Shown here in pieces: positions 35,143-44,326 of a stretch of DNA of 64,000 nucleotides; positions within the stretch are counted from its first letter, which is position 1; each line of letters begins with the position of its first letter. A program made the position numbers and the translations under genes. This DNA is from Vibrio gangliei (GTDB lineage: Bacteria > Pseudomonadota > Gammaproteobacteria > Enterobacterales > Vibrionaceae), in contig NZ_AP021870.1 in NCBI RefSeq assembly GCF_026001925.1, positions 186,001 to 250,000 of the forward strand, in the 5' to 3' direction. Below the pieces are notes generated by a model. That model had not been told where the DNA came from and did not search any database. It saw only the letters and a program-made list of their open reading frames with translations.

Positions 35143-37764
35143 ATGAACCAAGCATATTCAATTAATAAACCTAACCTTGTGGTGGTCGGTAACGGTATGG
35201 TCGGGCATCACTTAGTGGAGCGTTTGGTGGAAGCGAAAGCAACGGACCACTACGCCATTACCGTGATTGGTGAAGAGCGCTTTATTGCTTATGACCGAGT
35301 GCATTTATCATCTGTATTTTCCGGCCAAAGCCATCAAGATTTATTACTCAGCAGTGAAGACTGGTATCAACAACAGGGTGTGCGCTTAATTCTCGGTAGT
35401 AAAGTCACCACGCTTGATACGCAAAACCAGCGTTTAGTGATGGATGATGAAGATGTCTTAGCCTACGACAAATTAGTCTTGGCTACCGGCTCATACCCAT
35501 TCGTACCGCCGATTGAAGGGAATGATAGAGATCATTGTTTTGTCTATCGCACACTTGATGATTTGAGTGAAATTCGTCAAGCCTGTGATAAAGCCAGCTC
35601 TGGCGCAGTGATTGGCGGTGGTTTACTGGGTTTAGAAGCGGCCAATGCGCTGCGTCTGCTCGGTGTCGATACCCATGTTATCGAGTTTGCGCCGCGTCTG
35701 ATGCCAGTGCAATTGGATGCGGGTGCTAGCCATGTTTTAGAAGAAAAGATCCAAGCACTCGGTTTGCATGTGCATCTTGATACAGCGACCACCTCAATCA
35801 CTGATGGCGAAAGTGCCAAGCACCGTTTGAACTTTAAAAATGGTGAATTTATTGAAGTCGATGTATTGGTGTTCTCGGCGGGGATTCGCCCGCAAGATGC
35901 CTTAGCTCGTCAAGCAGGTCTCGCGATTGGTGAACGTGGCGGTATTGTGATTAATGATGCGTGCCAAACCAATGACCCGAATATTTATGCCATTGGTGAG
36001 TGTGCGTTATGGGAGCAAAAAATCTTTGGTCTAGTCGCGCCCGGTTATCAAATGGCGCGTGTGGCTTGCGGTAGTTTATTGCAAGAGTTCATTATTCCAA
36101 CCCAAGGTTCTGATTCCAAAAATAGCTTTAAAGGTGCCGACATGAGTACCAAGTTGAAGTTACTAGGTGTCGATGTTGCTTCAATTGGAGATGCCCAAAT
36201 GATGACTCAAGGCGCGCAAGAAATGGTATTGCAAGATACGGTGGCGGGTACCTACAAAAAGCTGGTGGTCAATGCCAAAGGCGATAAATTGTTAGGCGCG
36301 ATTTTAGTGGGCGATAACGCCGATTATGATGCTTTGCTGCAATGCTACCTCAATGACACGACTTTGCCCGATCATGCGGCGCATCTATTATTTGATACTT
36401 CAATGTTATCCGGTGAAGTGTCGGATACCGCACTGATTTGTTCTTGTCATAACGTTACCAAAGGCGATTTGGTGGAGGCGATCCACGCAGGTAGTCACGA
36501 TCTTGCTTCTTTGAAATCCTGCACTAAAGCGGGCAGCGGCTGTGGCGGTTGTAGCAACATGGTTAAAACCGTGCTCGATGCCGAACTGGCTAATATGGGC
36601 ATGGAAGTGAACAACCATATTTGTGAGCATTTTGAATATTCCCGCCAAGAGTTGTTCCATTTATGCCAAGTCGAAGGTATTAAAGATTTTGATACTTTAA
36701 TCAGTCAGCACGGTCACGGTTTAGGTTGTGATTTATGTAAGCCGACTGCGGCCTCGATTTTTGCCTCCCTTTGGAATGAGCATATTTTGGAGCCGCAACA
36801 CAGTGGTCTGCAAGACACCAATGATGCCTTTATGGCTAACTTACAAAAAGACGGTTCCTACTCGATTGTGCCCCGTATTGCGGGTGGTGAAATTACTCCA
36901 GACAAACTTATCGCATTGGGTGAAGTGGCAAAAAAATACGACTTATACACCAAGATTACCGGTGGTCAGCGGGTCGACTTATTCGGTGCGCAACAAGGTC
37001 AATTGCCGGATATTTGGGAAGAGTTGATTCAAGCGGGGTTTGAAACCGGCCATGCTTACGGGAAATCGCTGCGCACGGTGAAATCTTGTGTTGGTTCGAC
37101 TTGGTGTCGCTATGGCGTCGATGATTCGGTCGGTTTGGCGATTGAACTGGAAAATCGCTATAAAGGCTTACGTTCGCCACATAAAATCAAAATGGCGGTA
37201 TCCGGTTGTACGCGTGAATGTGCCGAGGCTCAAGGGAAAGACATTGGTGTGATTGCCACTGAAAATGGTTGGAACTTATATGTGTGTGGTAATGGTGGGA
37301 TGCGCCCGCGTCATGCCGATTTATTTGCCACTGACCTCACCAAAGAACAATTGATTCAATACATCGATCGCGTGTTGATGTTCTACGTCAAAACCGCCGA
37401 TAAATTACAACGTACATCAGTATGGTTAGAAAACTTGGAAGGCGGATTAGAGTATCTGCAACAAGTGGTGATCGAAGATTCACTTGGTTTAGCTGAATCA
37501 CTAGAAAACCAAATGCAACTTGTGATCGATACTTACCAATGTGAGTGGAAAACCACCGTAGAAAACCCACTCAAACTCGCCAAATTCCGTCCATTTATCA
37601 ATAAACCGGATGCGAATCATTCTGTGCCCATGACTTACCAACGGATTCGTGAACAGCGTATTCCAACTAAGTTTGTAGAAGAGGATGGGTTTATCGAAGA
37701 TGCAAGCAGCTCAGTACAAACAAATGAAACTGTGGCTCAAACCCGCGAAATAGTAGGAGCTTAA
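35143..37764 (+). CDS. nirB: NAD(P)H nitrite reductase, large subunit
   Basis: An 873-residue siroheme enzyme reducing nitrite to ammonium with six electrons from NAD(P)H. Domains in order: FAD/NAD oxidoreductase (VVGNGMVGHHLVERL, later AIGECALWEQ), BFD-like [2Fe-2S] domain (ICSCHNVTKGDLVEA, SGCGGC), second cysteine patch (GLGCDLCKP), the ferredoxin-like half domain (YTKITGGQRVDLFG) and the siroheme/[4Fe-4S] domain with KSCVGSTWCRYG and MAVSGCTRECAEAQGKD. AAGGAG precedes the ATG at 35143. It depends on siroheme, matching the SUMT gene in the neighbouring operon. nirD follows after two bases. Confidence 0.95.
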   Translation: MNQAYSINKPNLVVVGNGMVGHHLVERLVEAKATDHYAITVIGEERFIAYDRVHLSSVFSGQSHQDLLLSSEDWYQQQGVRLILGSKVTTLDTQNQRLVMDDEDVLAYDKLVLATGSYPFVPPIEGNDRDHCFVYRTLDDLSEIRQACDKASSGAVIGGGLLGLEAANALRLLGVDTHVIEFAPRLMPVQLDAGASHVLEEKIQALGLHVHLDTATTSITDGESAKHRLNFKNGEFIEVDVLVFSAGIRPQDALARQAGLAIGERGGIVINDACQTNDPNIYAIGECALWEQKIFGLVAPGYQMARVACGSLLQEFIIPTQGSDSKNSFKGADMSTKLKLLGVDVASIGDAQMMTQGAQEMVLQDTVAGTYKKLVVNAKGDKLLGAILVGDNADYDALLQCYLNDTTLPDHAAHLLFDTSMLSGEVSDTALICSCHNVTKGDLVEAIHAGSHDLASLKSCTKAGSGCGGCSNMVKTVLDAELANMGMEVNNHICEHFEYSRQELFHLCQVEGIKDFDTLISQHGHGLGCDLCKPTAASIFASLWNEHILEPQHSGLQDTNDAFMANLQKDGSYSIVPRIAGGEITPDKLIALGEVAKKYDLYTKITGGQRVDLFGAQQGQLPDIWEELIQAGFETGHAYGKSLRTVKSCVGSTWCRYGVDDSVGLAIELENRYKGLRSPHKIKMAVSGCTRECAEAQGKDIGVIATENGWNLYVCGNGGMRPRHADLFATDLTKEQLIQYIDRVLMFYVKTADKLQRTSVWLENLEGGLEYLQQVVIEDSLGLAESLENQMQLVIDTYQCEWKTTVENPLKLAKFRPFINKPDANHSVPMTYQRIREQRIPTKFVEEDGFIEDASSSVQTNETVAQTREIVGA

Positions 37765-37766
37765 TT

Positions 37767-38090
37767 ATGTGGCATAACATTTGTAAATTATCTCAACTTG
37801 ATCGTCACTTTGGAGCCAATGCTTTAGTAGGAGAGCAACAAATCGCACTGTTTTACTTGCCCACTCAAGAATGCAAAGTGTACGCGATAGATAATTGGGA
37901 TCCGATTGGCCATGCGTTCGTATTAAGCCGTGGCATCATTGGTGATGTGAAAGGTAAACCGTGCGTTGCTTCGCCTTTGTACAAGCAGCATTTTGACTTA
38001 CAAACAGGAGAGTGTGTAGAGCAACCTGAAACCAAAGTGAAAACATGGCCGGTGAAAATCGAAGATGAATGTGTCTGGTTGCAGGTATAG
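37767..38090 (+). CDS. nirD: NAD(P)H nitrite reductase, small subunit
   Basis: A 107-residue Rieske-fold protein that partners NirB. The fold is recognisable (YLPTQECKVYAIDNWDPIGHAF, then CVASPLYKQHFDLQTGEC), but the cluster-ligand pattern Cys-X-His and Cys-X2-His of true Rieske proteins is absent: the positions read NWDPIGH and SPLYKQH. Enterobacterial NirD likewise lacks the cluster, so this is normal for the family. It begins two bases after the nirB stop and ends the operon; a strong terminator follows. Confidence 0.92.
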   Translation: MWHNICKLSQLDRHFGANALVGEQQIALFYLPTQECKVYAIDNWDPIGHAFVLSRGIIGDVKGKPCVASPLYKQHFDLQTGECVEQPETKVKTWPVKIEDECVWLQV

Positions 38091-38115
38091 TCAGAAACGA
38101 CTCATAAAATGATAA

Positions 38116-38155
38116 AGAGCCAAGTGAATTGTCATCGCTTGGCTCTCTCATTTTT
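38116..38155. terminator. Bidirectional terminator between nirD and anmK
   Basis: AGAGCCAAG pairs with CTTGGCTCT around a 13-base loop. On the plus strand CTCATTTTT follows; on the minus strand a T-rich stretch follows the stem, so it can serve both convergent genes. Confidence 0.75.
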
Positions 38156-38168
38156 AATTATTGATATT

Positions 38169-39272
38169 CTAATTAGGTAGGTAAATCGCCCCTAACACCG
38201 CAAGGCGAGAAGCGCCGGTGGCAGCTGGTAGGTTACCCGGTAGGTTGTGCATGGTTTGATGAGCCAGCCAAGCAAACGCCATGGCTTCCATGTAATCGGA
38301 ATCAATGCCGTATTTTAAGGTGTTGCCAATTTCCCAATCAGGCAAAAGTGTTTGTAATCTTTCCATTAATAATGGGTTTTGCGCGCCGCCGCCGCACACT
38401 AACAATTCATTTTGTTGATTAGATTGAGTTAAGCCAGTGACTTGGTCGGCAATGGTGAGTGCAGTGAACTCAGCCAATGTTGCCAAAACATCTTGCGGCT
38501 GTAGCGTTAATCCAAGCAGTTTTTGTTCAAGCCAAGGTAGGTTAAACAGTTCTCGACCGGTGCTCTTTGGGGCAGGCAGCTTCAAATAGTCTTCAGACAA
38601 TAAACGCTGTAATAACTCCGGTTGTACTGTACCTGAACGGGCAATCGCGGCATCTTTATCGTACGGCTTACCAAAGTGTTGCTGCATCCAAGCATCCATT
38701 AACATGTTGCCCGGGCCTGTGTCGTAGCCAGAAGTTTGATCGCTATTAATGATGGAGATATTAGAAATCCCGCCAATGTTTAAAATAACAATGTTATTGT
38801 CGAGATGATCGAATAACGCTTTATGAAAAGCCGGAACCAAAGGCGCACCTTGACCGCCTAATGCCATATCTTTACGGCGAAAATCTGCCACGGTTGTGAT
38901 GCCGGTTTGCGCGGCAATGAGGTTGGCATCACCGATTTGCATGGTAAATGGATAAGCCGAATCGGGCGTGTGGAACACCGTTTGACCGTGACTACCAATC
39001 GCTTTGATGTCACTACGTTCAATATGATTGTTGGCGATGAGTTGTTCCACGGCATCGGCAAATACTTTGCCCAGACGATGATCAATTTCACCGATTTTCA
39101 CTAGCGTGGTTTGCTGGCCAATACACACATCCAGCACATCTTGTTTGAGGTCGTCTGGTATAGGGAAAAAATCTTGTGCAAGCAGTTGGATAGATTGCCC
39201 GTCGGTTTCTACCAAAGCGGTATCGACGCCGTCTAAACTGGTGCCCGACATAATCCCAATATACTTTTCCAT
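38169..39272 (-). CDS. anmK: Anhydro-N-acetylmuramic acid kinase
   Basis: A 367-residue kinase that hydrolyses and phosphorylates anhydro-MurNAc to MurNAc-6-phosphate in cell-wall recycling. Motifs: YIGIMSGTSLDGVDTALVE at the N-terminus (phosphate-binding loop), GSHGQTVFH, GQGAPLVPAFHKALF, NIGGISNIS, GYDTGPGNMLMDAW and LLVCGGGAQNPLLM. The ATG at 39272 matches the usual family start; the frame to 39314 adds fourteen unsupported residues. It is divergent from nagZ, which supplies anhydro-MurNAc peptides, so the two share a 114-bp promoter region. Confidence 0.95.
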   Translation of the reverse strand: MEKYIGIMSGTSLDGVDTALVETDGQSIQLLAQDFFPIPDDLKQDVLDVCIGQQTTLVKIGEIDHRLGKVFADAVEQLIANNHIERSDIKAIGSHGQTVFHTPDSAYPFTMQIGDANLIAAQTGITTVADFRRKDMALGGQGAPLVPAFHKALFDHLDNNIVILNIGGISNISIINSDQTSGYDTGPGNMLMDAWMQQHFGKPYDKDAAIARSGTVQPELLQRLLSEDYLKLPAPKSTGRELFNLPWLEQKLLGLTLQPQDVLATLAEFTALTIADQVTGLTQSNQQNELLVCGGGAQNPLLMERLQTLLPDWEIGNTLKYGIDSDYMEAMAFAWLAHQTMHNLPGNLPAATGASRLAVLGAIYLPN

Positions 39273-39386
39273 CACAACCTCTAATGTTTGATTTATATGA
39301 CTTAGTTTTAGCAAGACTTCGGTTTTAAAGATATCGTATTAGTGACAAAATAGGGCAAAATATTTTGAATATATAAGGAAAGCGCC

Positions 39387-40382
39387 ATGGGTCCGTTGTG
39401 GTTAGACGTTGCAGGTTATGAATTAGACGCAGAAGACAAAGAAATCTTAGCTCACCCAACGGTCGGTGGCGTGATTTTATTTGCTCGAAATTATCATGAT
39501 AATGAACAGCTTATTGCCCTTAACCAATCAATCCGTAAAGCGGCTAAATGCCCGATATTAATTGGTGTCGACCAAGAAGGTGGCCGCGTGCAGCGTTTTC
39601 GTGACGGCTTTACTAAAATCCCACCTGCGCAAACTTATGCGCAAATGGACAATGGGGTTGAAGCCGCTGAGCTTGGCGGTTGGTTGATGGCGGCGGAACT
39701 TATTGCTCATGATATTGATCTCAGTTTTGCTCCTGTTCTAGACCAAACCTTTCAATGTAAAGCCATTGGCAGCCGTGCGTTTGGTGAAGATCTCGATACC
39801 ATTTTGACCTACAGCAGCGCCTACATGGAAGGGATGAAGCAAGTGGGTATGGCAACCACCGGCAAACATTTCCCTGGTCACGGTGGCGTAGTAGTAGATT
39901 CGCATTATGAAACCCCATTTGATGATCGTCAGGACATATTTGAAAACGATATGGCGATTTTTAAAGCTCAAATTGATGCCGGTGTATTAGACGCCATGAT
40001 GCCAGCACACGTAGTGTATCCACATTATGATGATCAGCCAGCCAGTGGTTCTGAATATTGGCTCAAAGACGTGTTACGCAATCAGCTTGGGTTTAAAGGC
40101 ATCGTATTCTCAGATGATCTCAATATGGAAGGCGCAGCGATCATGGGCGGTCCAGCAGCTCGATCACTAAAATCAATGCAATCAGGTTGTGACATGGTGT
40201 TGATGTGTAATAACCGCGCATCTGCCATTGAGGTCTTAGATAACCTACCGATTGTCGAAGTGCCTCAAGCCATGAACCTGCTTAAGCAACAAACCTTTAG
40301 CTTAAAAGAATTGCAATCGGATCCGCGCTGGAAGCAAGCTAATCGCATCATGTGTGAATATTGGGATACGCTTTCTGAATAG
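39387..40382 (+). CDS. nagZ: Beta-N-acetylglucosaminidase of cell-wall recycling
   Basis: A 331-residue cytoplasmic GH3 enzyme that removes GlcNAc from GlcNAc-anhydro-MurNAc peptides. The family signature [14 protein letters not shown] (about residue 160) includes the flexible-loop Asp-His dyad, and the nucleophile Asp lies in [13 protein letters not shown] near residue 247. [13 protein letters not shown] and IGSRAFGED are also typical. AAGGAAAG precedes the ATG. In Gram-negative bacteria its product can feed AmpR-type beta-lactamase induction, though no such gene is in this window. An inverted-repeat terminator follows. Confidence 0.95.
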   Translation: MGPLWLDVAGYELDAEDKEILAHPTVGGVILFARNYHDNEQLIALNQSIRKAAKCPILIGVDQEGGRVQRFRDGFTKIPPAQTYAQMDNGVEAAELGGWLMAAELIAHDIDLSFAPVLDQTFQCKAIGSRAFGEDLDTILTYSSAYMEGMKQVGMATTGKHFPGHGGVVVDSHYETPFDDRQDIFENDMAIFKAQIDAGVLDAMMPAHVVYPHYDDQPASGSEYWLKDVLRNQLGFKGIVFSDDLNMEGAAIMGGPAARSLKSMQSGCDMVLMCNNRASAIEVLDNLPIVEVPQAMNLLKQQTFSLKELQSDPRWKQANRIMCEYWDTLSE

Positions 40383-40414
40383 CATTTAAGGTTAAACTAA
40401 GGTCAACAGACCCT

Positions 40415-40449
40415 AAGAAGTGGTGTTGCATTTACGCCACTTCTTCTGC
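40415..40449 (+). terminator. Terminator-like hairpin after nagZ
   Basis: AAGAAGTGGTGT pairs with ACGCCACTTCTT (12 pairs, one G-U) around a seven-base loop. Only a weak pyrimidine tail (CTGC) follows the stem, so termination may be partial. Confidence 0.55.
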
Positions 40450-40490
40450 ACAATTCACACCTAACTTTGATGTGACTCATGCATCAAAGT

Positions 40491-40604
40491 GCCTTTCGTA
40501 TAATCCCGCTGATTAAGCACTTGCTAAATGTGACCATGATTTAGCCAAGCTGCTTTAGGTGCAGGAGTCTCTACCAGAAGCCTCAATTTCTGATTACGAA
40601 GAGC
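40491..40604 (+). ncRNA. Adenine-type purine riboswitch with enlarged P2 arm, upstream of add
   Basis: P1 pairs TTTCGTA (40494-40500) with TACGAAG (40595-40601). J1/2 is TAATCC, J2/3 is GAGTCTCTACC (40565-40575), P3/L3 is CAGAAG-CCTCAA-TTTCTG, and J3/1 reads GATTAC. These match the add/xpt purine aptamer core, and T at 40594 corresponds to U74, which selects adenine over guanine. P2 is unusual: about 60 bases instead of about 20, forming a long bulged stem (40513-40529 with 40539-40557) capped by GTGACCATG. The GG that should kiss the CC of L3 is not evident. The 5' P1 strand CCTTT could pair with the AAAGG ribosome binding site (40730-40734), suggesting translational control. It fills most of the 361-bp nagZ-add gap. 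Confidence 0.8.
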
Positions 40605-40743
40605 AAGCGGGCGATCGTTTTCTCTTTGTACAGCTACACTTATATCAATCGTATATTTTTCTGAGCTTGTTCTCGGAACTGGATTGTTACATCAAAAGAA
40701 AAATCGTTGCGCATTCATTTTATTTTTATAAAGGATAAACATA

Positions 40744-41766
40744 ATGAATTCTCAAATGATGACGTACATACAAGGCTTACCTAAAGTTGAACTCCATCTC
40801 CACATTGAAGGTTCTTTAGAGCCAGATTTGATGTTTGACTTGGCTAAGCGTAATCAAATTACTATTCCATTCAACTCACCAGAAGAAGTGGAAGCGGCTT
40901 ATCAATTTGATGATTTGCAATCGTTTTTAGATATCTATTATCAAGGTGCGAACGTTTTAATTCATGAGCAGGATTTTTTCGATTTAACCTGGGCTTATCT
41001 ACTGCGTTGCCAGCAAGATAATGTTATCCACACAGAAATTTTCTTTGATCCTCAAACCCATACCGCGCGAGGTATTGCGTTTGAAACTGTGATTAACGGT
41101 ATTGATAAAGCGTTGAAAAAAGGCCGAGAAGAGCTTGGGATTTCTAGCCAAATTATCATGTGCTTTTTACGCCACTTAGATCAAGACAGTGCGTTTGAAA
41201 CCTTGCGTCAAGCGCTGCCACACAAAGATAAAATTATCGGGGTAGGTTTAGATTCTTCAGAGCAAGGCCATCCGCCAGCAAAATTCCAGCAAGTGTTTGA
41301 AGAGGCGATGAATCACGGATTTTTAACCGTCGCGCATGCAGGTGAAGAAGGGCCAGCACAAAACATTCACAATGCAATGAAGTTGCTGGGGGTAGCGCGA
41401 GTTGATCACGGTGTCCGCTGTGTTGAAGATCCACAATTGGTTGAGCAATTAATTAAAGATCGCACGCCGTTAACGGTTTGTCCGCTATCGAATATTAAGC
41501 TCAAAGTGTTTTCAACTATGGGTGAACACAATATTGTTGAGCTTCTACGTCAGGGTTTATGTGTGACCGTGAATTCTGACGATCCTGCTTATTTTGGCGG
41601 TTACATGACAGACAATTTTGTTGCAGTGGCAGAGGCTCTGCCGGTAACGTTTGAAGAGTTAAAGCAGCTTTCTCTCAATGCCATTGAAGCCAGTTTTATC
41701 ACCGAGGAAGAAAAGCAGCAGTTAGTCAAAAAAGTAGAAAGCTTTTGTGACACGTTTCATTCATAA
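40744..41766 (+). CDS. add: Adenine deaminase (adenosine deaminase family)
   Basis: A 340-residue zinc amidohydrolase of the adenosine/adenine deaminase family. The metal ligands are visible in [14 protein letters not shown] (residues about 14-27), [10 protein letters not shown] (His and catalytic Glu near 200), ARVDHGVRC and [11 protein letters not shown]. The Ile-Glu-Gly form of the HLH motif and the SLEP extension point to the adenine deaminase branch rather than adenosine deaminase (usually HLHLDG). That agrees with an adenine-sensing riboswitch upstream. It would convert adenine to hypoxanthine for salvage. AAAGGAT lies nine bases before the ATG, and a strong terminator follows the gene. 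Confidence 0.9.
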   Translation: MNSQMMTYIQGLPKVELHLHIEGSLEPDLMFDLAKRNQITIPFNSPEEVEAAYQFDDLQSFLDIYYQGANVLIHEQDFFDLTWAYLLRCQQDNVIHTEIFFDPQTHTARGIAFETVINGIDKALKKGREELGISSQIIMCFLRHLDQDSAFETLRQALPHKDKIIGVGLDSSEQGHPPAKFQQVFEEAMNHGFLTVAHAGEEGPAQNIHNAMKLLGVARVDHGVRCVEDPQLVEQLIKDRTPLTVCPLSNIKLKVFSTMGEHNIVELLRQGLCVTVNSDDPAYFGGYMTDNFVAVAEALPVTFEELKQLSLNAIEASFITEEEKQQLVKKVESFCDTFHS

Positions 41767-41790
41767 ATCCATAAAATATTAACCCCATTC

Positions 41791-41826
41791 AAAGCCCTTT
41801 GTTTGAACTCAAGCAAAGGGCTTTTT
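41791..41826 (+). terminator. Intrinsic terminator of add
   Basis: AAAGCCCTTTG and CAAAGGGCTTT form a perfect 11-bp stem with a 12-base loop followed by a T run. Confidence 0.85.
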
Positions 41827-42200
41827 GTTATCTCAACACTTGCCATACGTTAGTCGCTCTTGATTGCATTTCATTGTCATTCTGGTGACATCGCAATGAA
41901 TAATTGATTACACCCCTAAATGTGTTGATTGTCATTAAAAATTAATTTTATCCCAATTTGTTCCTTTTTTATCAGTGATTTATGTTGTATCTGTATATTC
42001 ACTTTAGGAATAAGGGGTTGATAAAAATATCTCAGACGTTATTATTTAAAACGAAATTGATTAGGGCACTAAACAATTTTGAGGTTTGTTTAGTTTGCTA
42101 CTGATAAAAATCAATCACCGCTTGAGCTGACATAAGAGTGTGATTCTTGATTTGACATCACCTTTTAAAGCGAAGCGTACAAATAAAAAATAGGGCTAAG
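41827..42200 (+). promoter_or_regulatory. Promoter region of the ectoine operon
   Basis: About 370 bp of AT-rich DNA with no credible ORF. It holds a perfect palindrome AAAATTAATTTT (41938-41949) and a 9-bp inverted repeat ACTAAACAA / TTGTTTAGT separated by nine bases (42068-42094). TTGACATCA (42152-42160) resembles the TTGA-N2-TCAA core reported for the MarR-type ectoine regulator CosR in Vibrio. Which of these is used, and where transcription starts, cannot be told by eye. Confidence 0.5.
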
Positions 42201-42746
42201 ATGATTACGGCACCATGGGTTGCACAACCTAAAAAAGTGACCAGCACTCAGGACGAGTGGACATTTAGAAAACCCGAAATAAGCGATGGCAATCAGGTGA
42301 ATGCCTTGATTGAATCGTGTCCTCCTTTGGATACGAACTCTGCGTACTGTAACTTTTTACAGACATCCCATTTCAGCGACACTTGTGTACTTGCTGAGCG
42401 AAATGGCGAAATTGCAGGTTTTGTTTCCGCTTATCTCAAACCCTCTAGTCACCCTAACCGCCCAGTATTGTTTATCTGGCAGGTGGCTGTTGCGGAAAAT
42501 AGCCGCGGATGTGGGCTTGCCTATCGCATGATCAAATCGTTATTAGCTCGTGAGTGTATTGCTGGCGTAGCTGCTATTGAGACGACGATTACTAAAGACA
42601 ACCATGGCTCGTGGAATCTATTTAGAAAGATTGAACGAGAGGATGGTGAAGAAGGGCGAGTCAGTGTGTTCTTAGATAAAGACAATCACTTTGATGGTGA
42701 ACATGACAGTGAGTTCTTATTTCATATCCCGCTTGCTATGAGTTAG
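42201..42746 (+). CDS. ectA: L-2,4-diaminobutyrate acetyltransferase
   Basis: A 181-residue GNAT enzyme that acetylates the gamma amino group of 2,4-diaminobutyrate, the second ectoine step. Typical EctA motifs are FRKPEISDGNQVNALIESC, PPLDTNSAYCNFLQTSHFSDTC (substrate pocket, in two conserved blocks), VFIWQVAVAENSRGCGLAYRM (motif A) and TITKDNHGSWNLF. GGG lies about six bases ahead of the ATG. It leads the operon ectA-ectB-ectC-ask. The gap to ectB is 112 bp. Confidence 0.95.
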   Translation: MITAPWVAQPKKVTSTQDEWTFRKPEISDGNQVNALIESCPPLDTNSAYCNFLQTSHFSDTCVLAERNGEIAGFVSAYLKPSSHPNRPVLFIWQVAVAENSRGCGLAYRMIKSLLARECIAGVAAIETTITKDNHGSWNLFRKIEREDGEEGRVSVFLDKDNHFDGEHDSEFLFHIPLAMS

Positions 42747-42858
42747 CGACAAGAGCGCGAGCTAGCAACATAAATACTTAAATTCGATAAATTCAAAAAT
42801 TCTTGGTTGGGATGAGCTCAGCCGAGATAAACACATAGGATGATAGACAGGATCAATC

Positions 42859-44124
42859 ATGAATATCTTTAAAAAGCACGAATCAAACGTTCAATGTTAT
42901 GCCAATAACTTCCCAGTTGTATTTTCATCTGCGAAAGGCTGTTGGTTACACACCGAAGACGGCGATCGCTACTTAGATTTTCTAGCCGGTGCAGGTTCAT
43001 TGAACTACGGCCACAACAACCCTGTTCTTAAAAAAGCATTACTAGATTATATCGACCAAGATGGGTTAACCCACGGTCTTGATATGCACTCGGAAGCGAA
43101 AGCCCGTTTCCTTGAGAGCTTAAATGAGAAGATTTTGAAGCCACGTGATTTGGAATACAAAGTTCAATTTACTGGCCCAACAGGTACCAACGCCGTTGAG
43201 TCTGCTATGAAGCTGGCGCGTAAAGTAAAAGGTCGTAGCAATATTGTTGCCTTTACTAACGGTTTCCACGGTGTGTCTTATGGTGCACTAGCCGCAACAG
43301 GTAACCAGCATCACCGTGGTGGCGCAGCAATGCCACTTTCAGGTGTAACCCGTATTCCTTATGAAGGTTATGCCGACATTGATGGTTTAGCGTTATTTGA
43401 AACCATGCTGCAAGATAACTCGGCTGGTATGGATAAACCTGCTGCTGCGATCGTTGAGGTGGTTCAAGGTGAGGGTGGTTTGAATGCCGCTTCTAATGAA
43501 TGGTTACAACGTTTAGAAAATATCTGTAAAAACAACGACATTCTATTGATTGTCGATGACATTCAGGCCGGTTGTGGTCGTACAGGTACTTTCTTTAGCT
43601 TTGAGCCATCAGGCATTAAGCCAGATATGGTGACGCTATCGAAATCAATTGGTGGTTATGGCTTGCCAATGGCGATCATGTTAATGAAGCCAGAGCTCGA
43701 CCAATGGGCACCAGGTGAGCACAACGGTACATTCCGTGGTAACAACCATGCATTCGTCACCGCTGCCGAAGCGATTGATACTTACTGGCACAACGATGAA
43801 TTTGAGATGCACATTAAAGAGCGTGCAGAGCAATTGAACAAAGCGTTGAACAAAGCATTGAAGCAATATTCAAACTTGTTTGAAGGTATTAAAGGTCGCG
43901 GTTTGATGCAAGGTATTGCCTGTAAGAATGGTGATATTTCAGACCTGATCACTAGTGAGTGTTTTGACAACGGCATGGTGATTGAAACAGCTGGTCCAGA
44001 TGATGAAGTAGTGAAATTCTTCTGTCCATTGACGGTCAGTGAATCTGAGCTAGAGCAAGGTATTCACATTTTCGAAAATGCCGTTGAGAAGGTTTCAGAA
44101 AAATTAGTTAAGAAAGCTTCATGA
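42859..44124 (+). CDS. ectB: Diaminobutyrate-2-oxoglutarate transaminase
   Basis: A 421-residue PLP-dependent class III aminotransferase that makes 2,4-diaminobutyrate from aspartate semialdehyde with glutamate as donor, the first ectoine step. Visible features: FLAGAGSLNYGHNNP near the N-terminus, FTGPTGTNAVESAMKLAR, FTNGFHGVSYGAL (PLP-stacking aromatic), LIVDDIQAGCGRTG (Asp to the pyridine nitrogen) and the Schiff-base Lys in TLSKSIGGYGLP at about residue 265. Length is normal for EctB. It is followed by a short ORF and an interspersed palindromic repeat before ectC. Confidence 0.95.
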   Translation: MNIFKKHESNVQCYANNFPVVFSSAKGCWLHTEDGDRYLDFLAGAGSLNYGHNNPVLKKALLDYIDQDGLTHGLDMHSEAKARFLESLNEKILKPRDLEYKVQFTGPTGTNAVESAMKLARKVKGRSNIVAFTNGFHGVSYGALAATGNQHHRGGAAMPLSGVTRIPYEGYADIDGLALFETMLQDNSAGMDKPAAAIVEVVQGEGGLNAASNEWLQRLENICKNNDILLIVDDIQAGCGRTGTFFSFEPSGIKPDMVTLSKSIGGYGLPMAIMLMKPELDQWAPGEHNGTFRGNNHAFVTAAEAIDTYWHNDEFEMHIKERAEQLNKALNKALKQYSNLFEGIKGRGLMQGIACKNGDISDLITSECFDNGMVIETAGPDDEVVKFFCPLTVSESELEQGIHIFENAVEKVSEKLVKKAS

Positions 44125-44142
44125 AGTAGTAAAGGAGACGTA

Positions 44143-44259
44143 ATGATACAAGCCAATATGCATAAATCGAAACAAGCGAAACAGAAAGAATCGGAAGTAT
44201 TTACTGAGCTTCCTGTCAGTGAAATGCCAGTTTGGCAGTTGTTAGCTATGCGTAATTAG
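44143..44259 (+). CDS. 38-residue ORF of unknown function inside the ectoine operon
   Basis: An ATG at 44143 preceded by AAAGGAGACGTA, a near-ideal ribosome binding site, opens a 38-codon frame ending in TAG at 44259. It starts 18 bases after the ectB stop. The peptide begins MIQANMHKSKQAKQKE, a basic and Gln-rich half, and ends with a more hydrophobic part, ELPVSEMPVWQLLAMRN. There is no signal peptide or transmembrane helix and I recognise no family. It could be a functional small protein, or an upstream ORF that controls translation of ectC. The strong start signal is the main argument that it is translated. Confidence 0.55.
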   Translation: MIQANMHKSKQAKQKESEVFTELPVSEMPVWQLLAMRN

Positions 44260-44326
44260 TCTTGGCAAGTGAGTGCTAACGTAAAGTTAGTATACGTATC
44301 GTCGACCTCTATTAATAAATGTACAT

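Noticed and set aside
36728..37027. 99-codon frame within nirB
   Set aside because: Out-of-frame shadow of a well-conserved nirB region.
37767..38090. NirD considered damaged because Rieske ligands are absent
   Set aside because: Enterobacterial NirD proteins also lack the cluster ligands, so this is the normal state.
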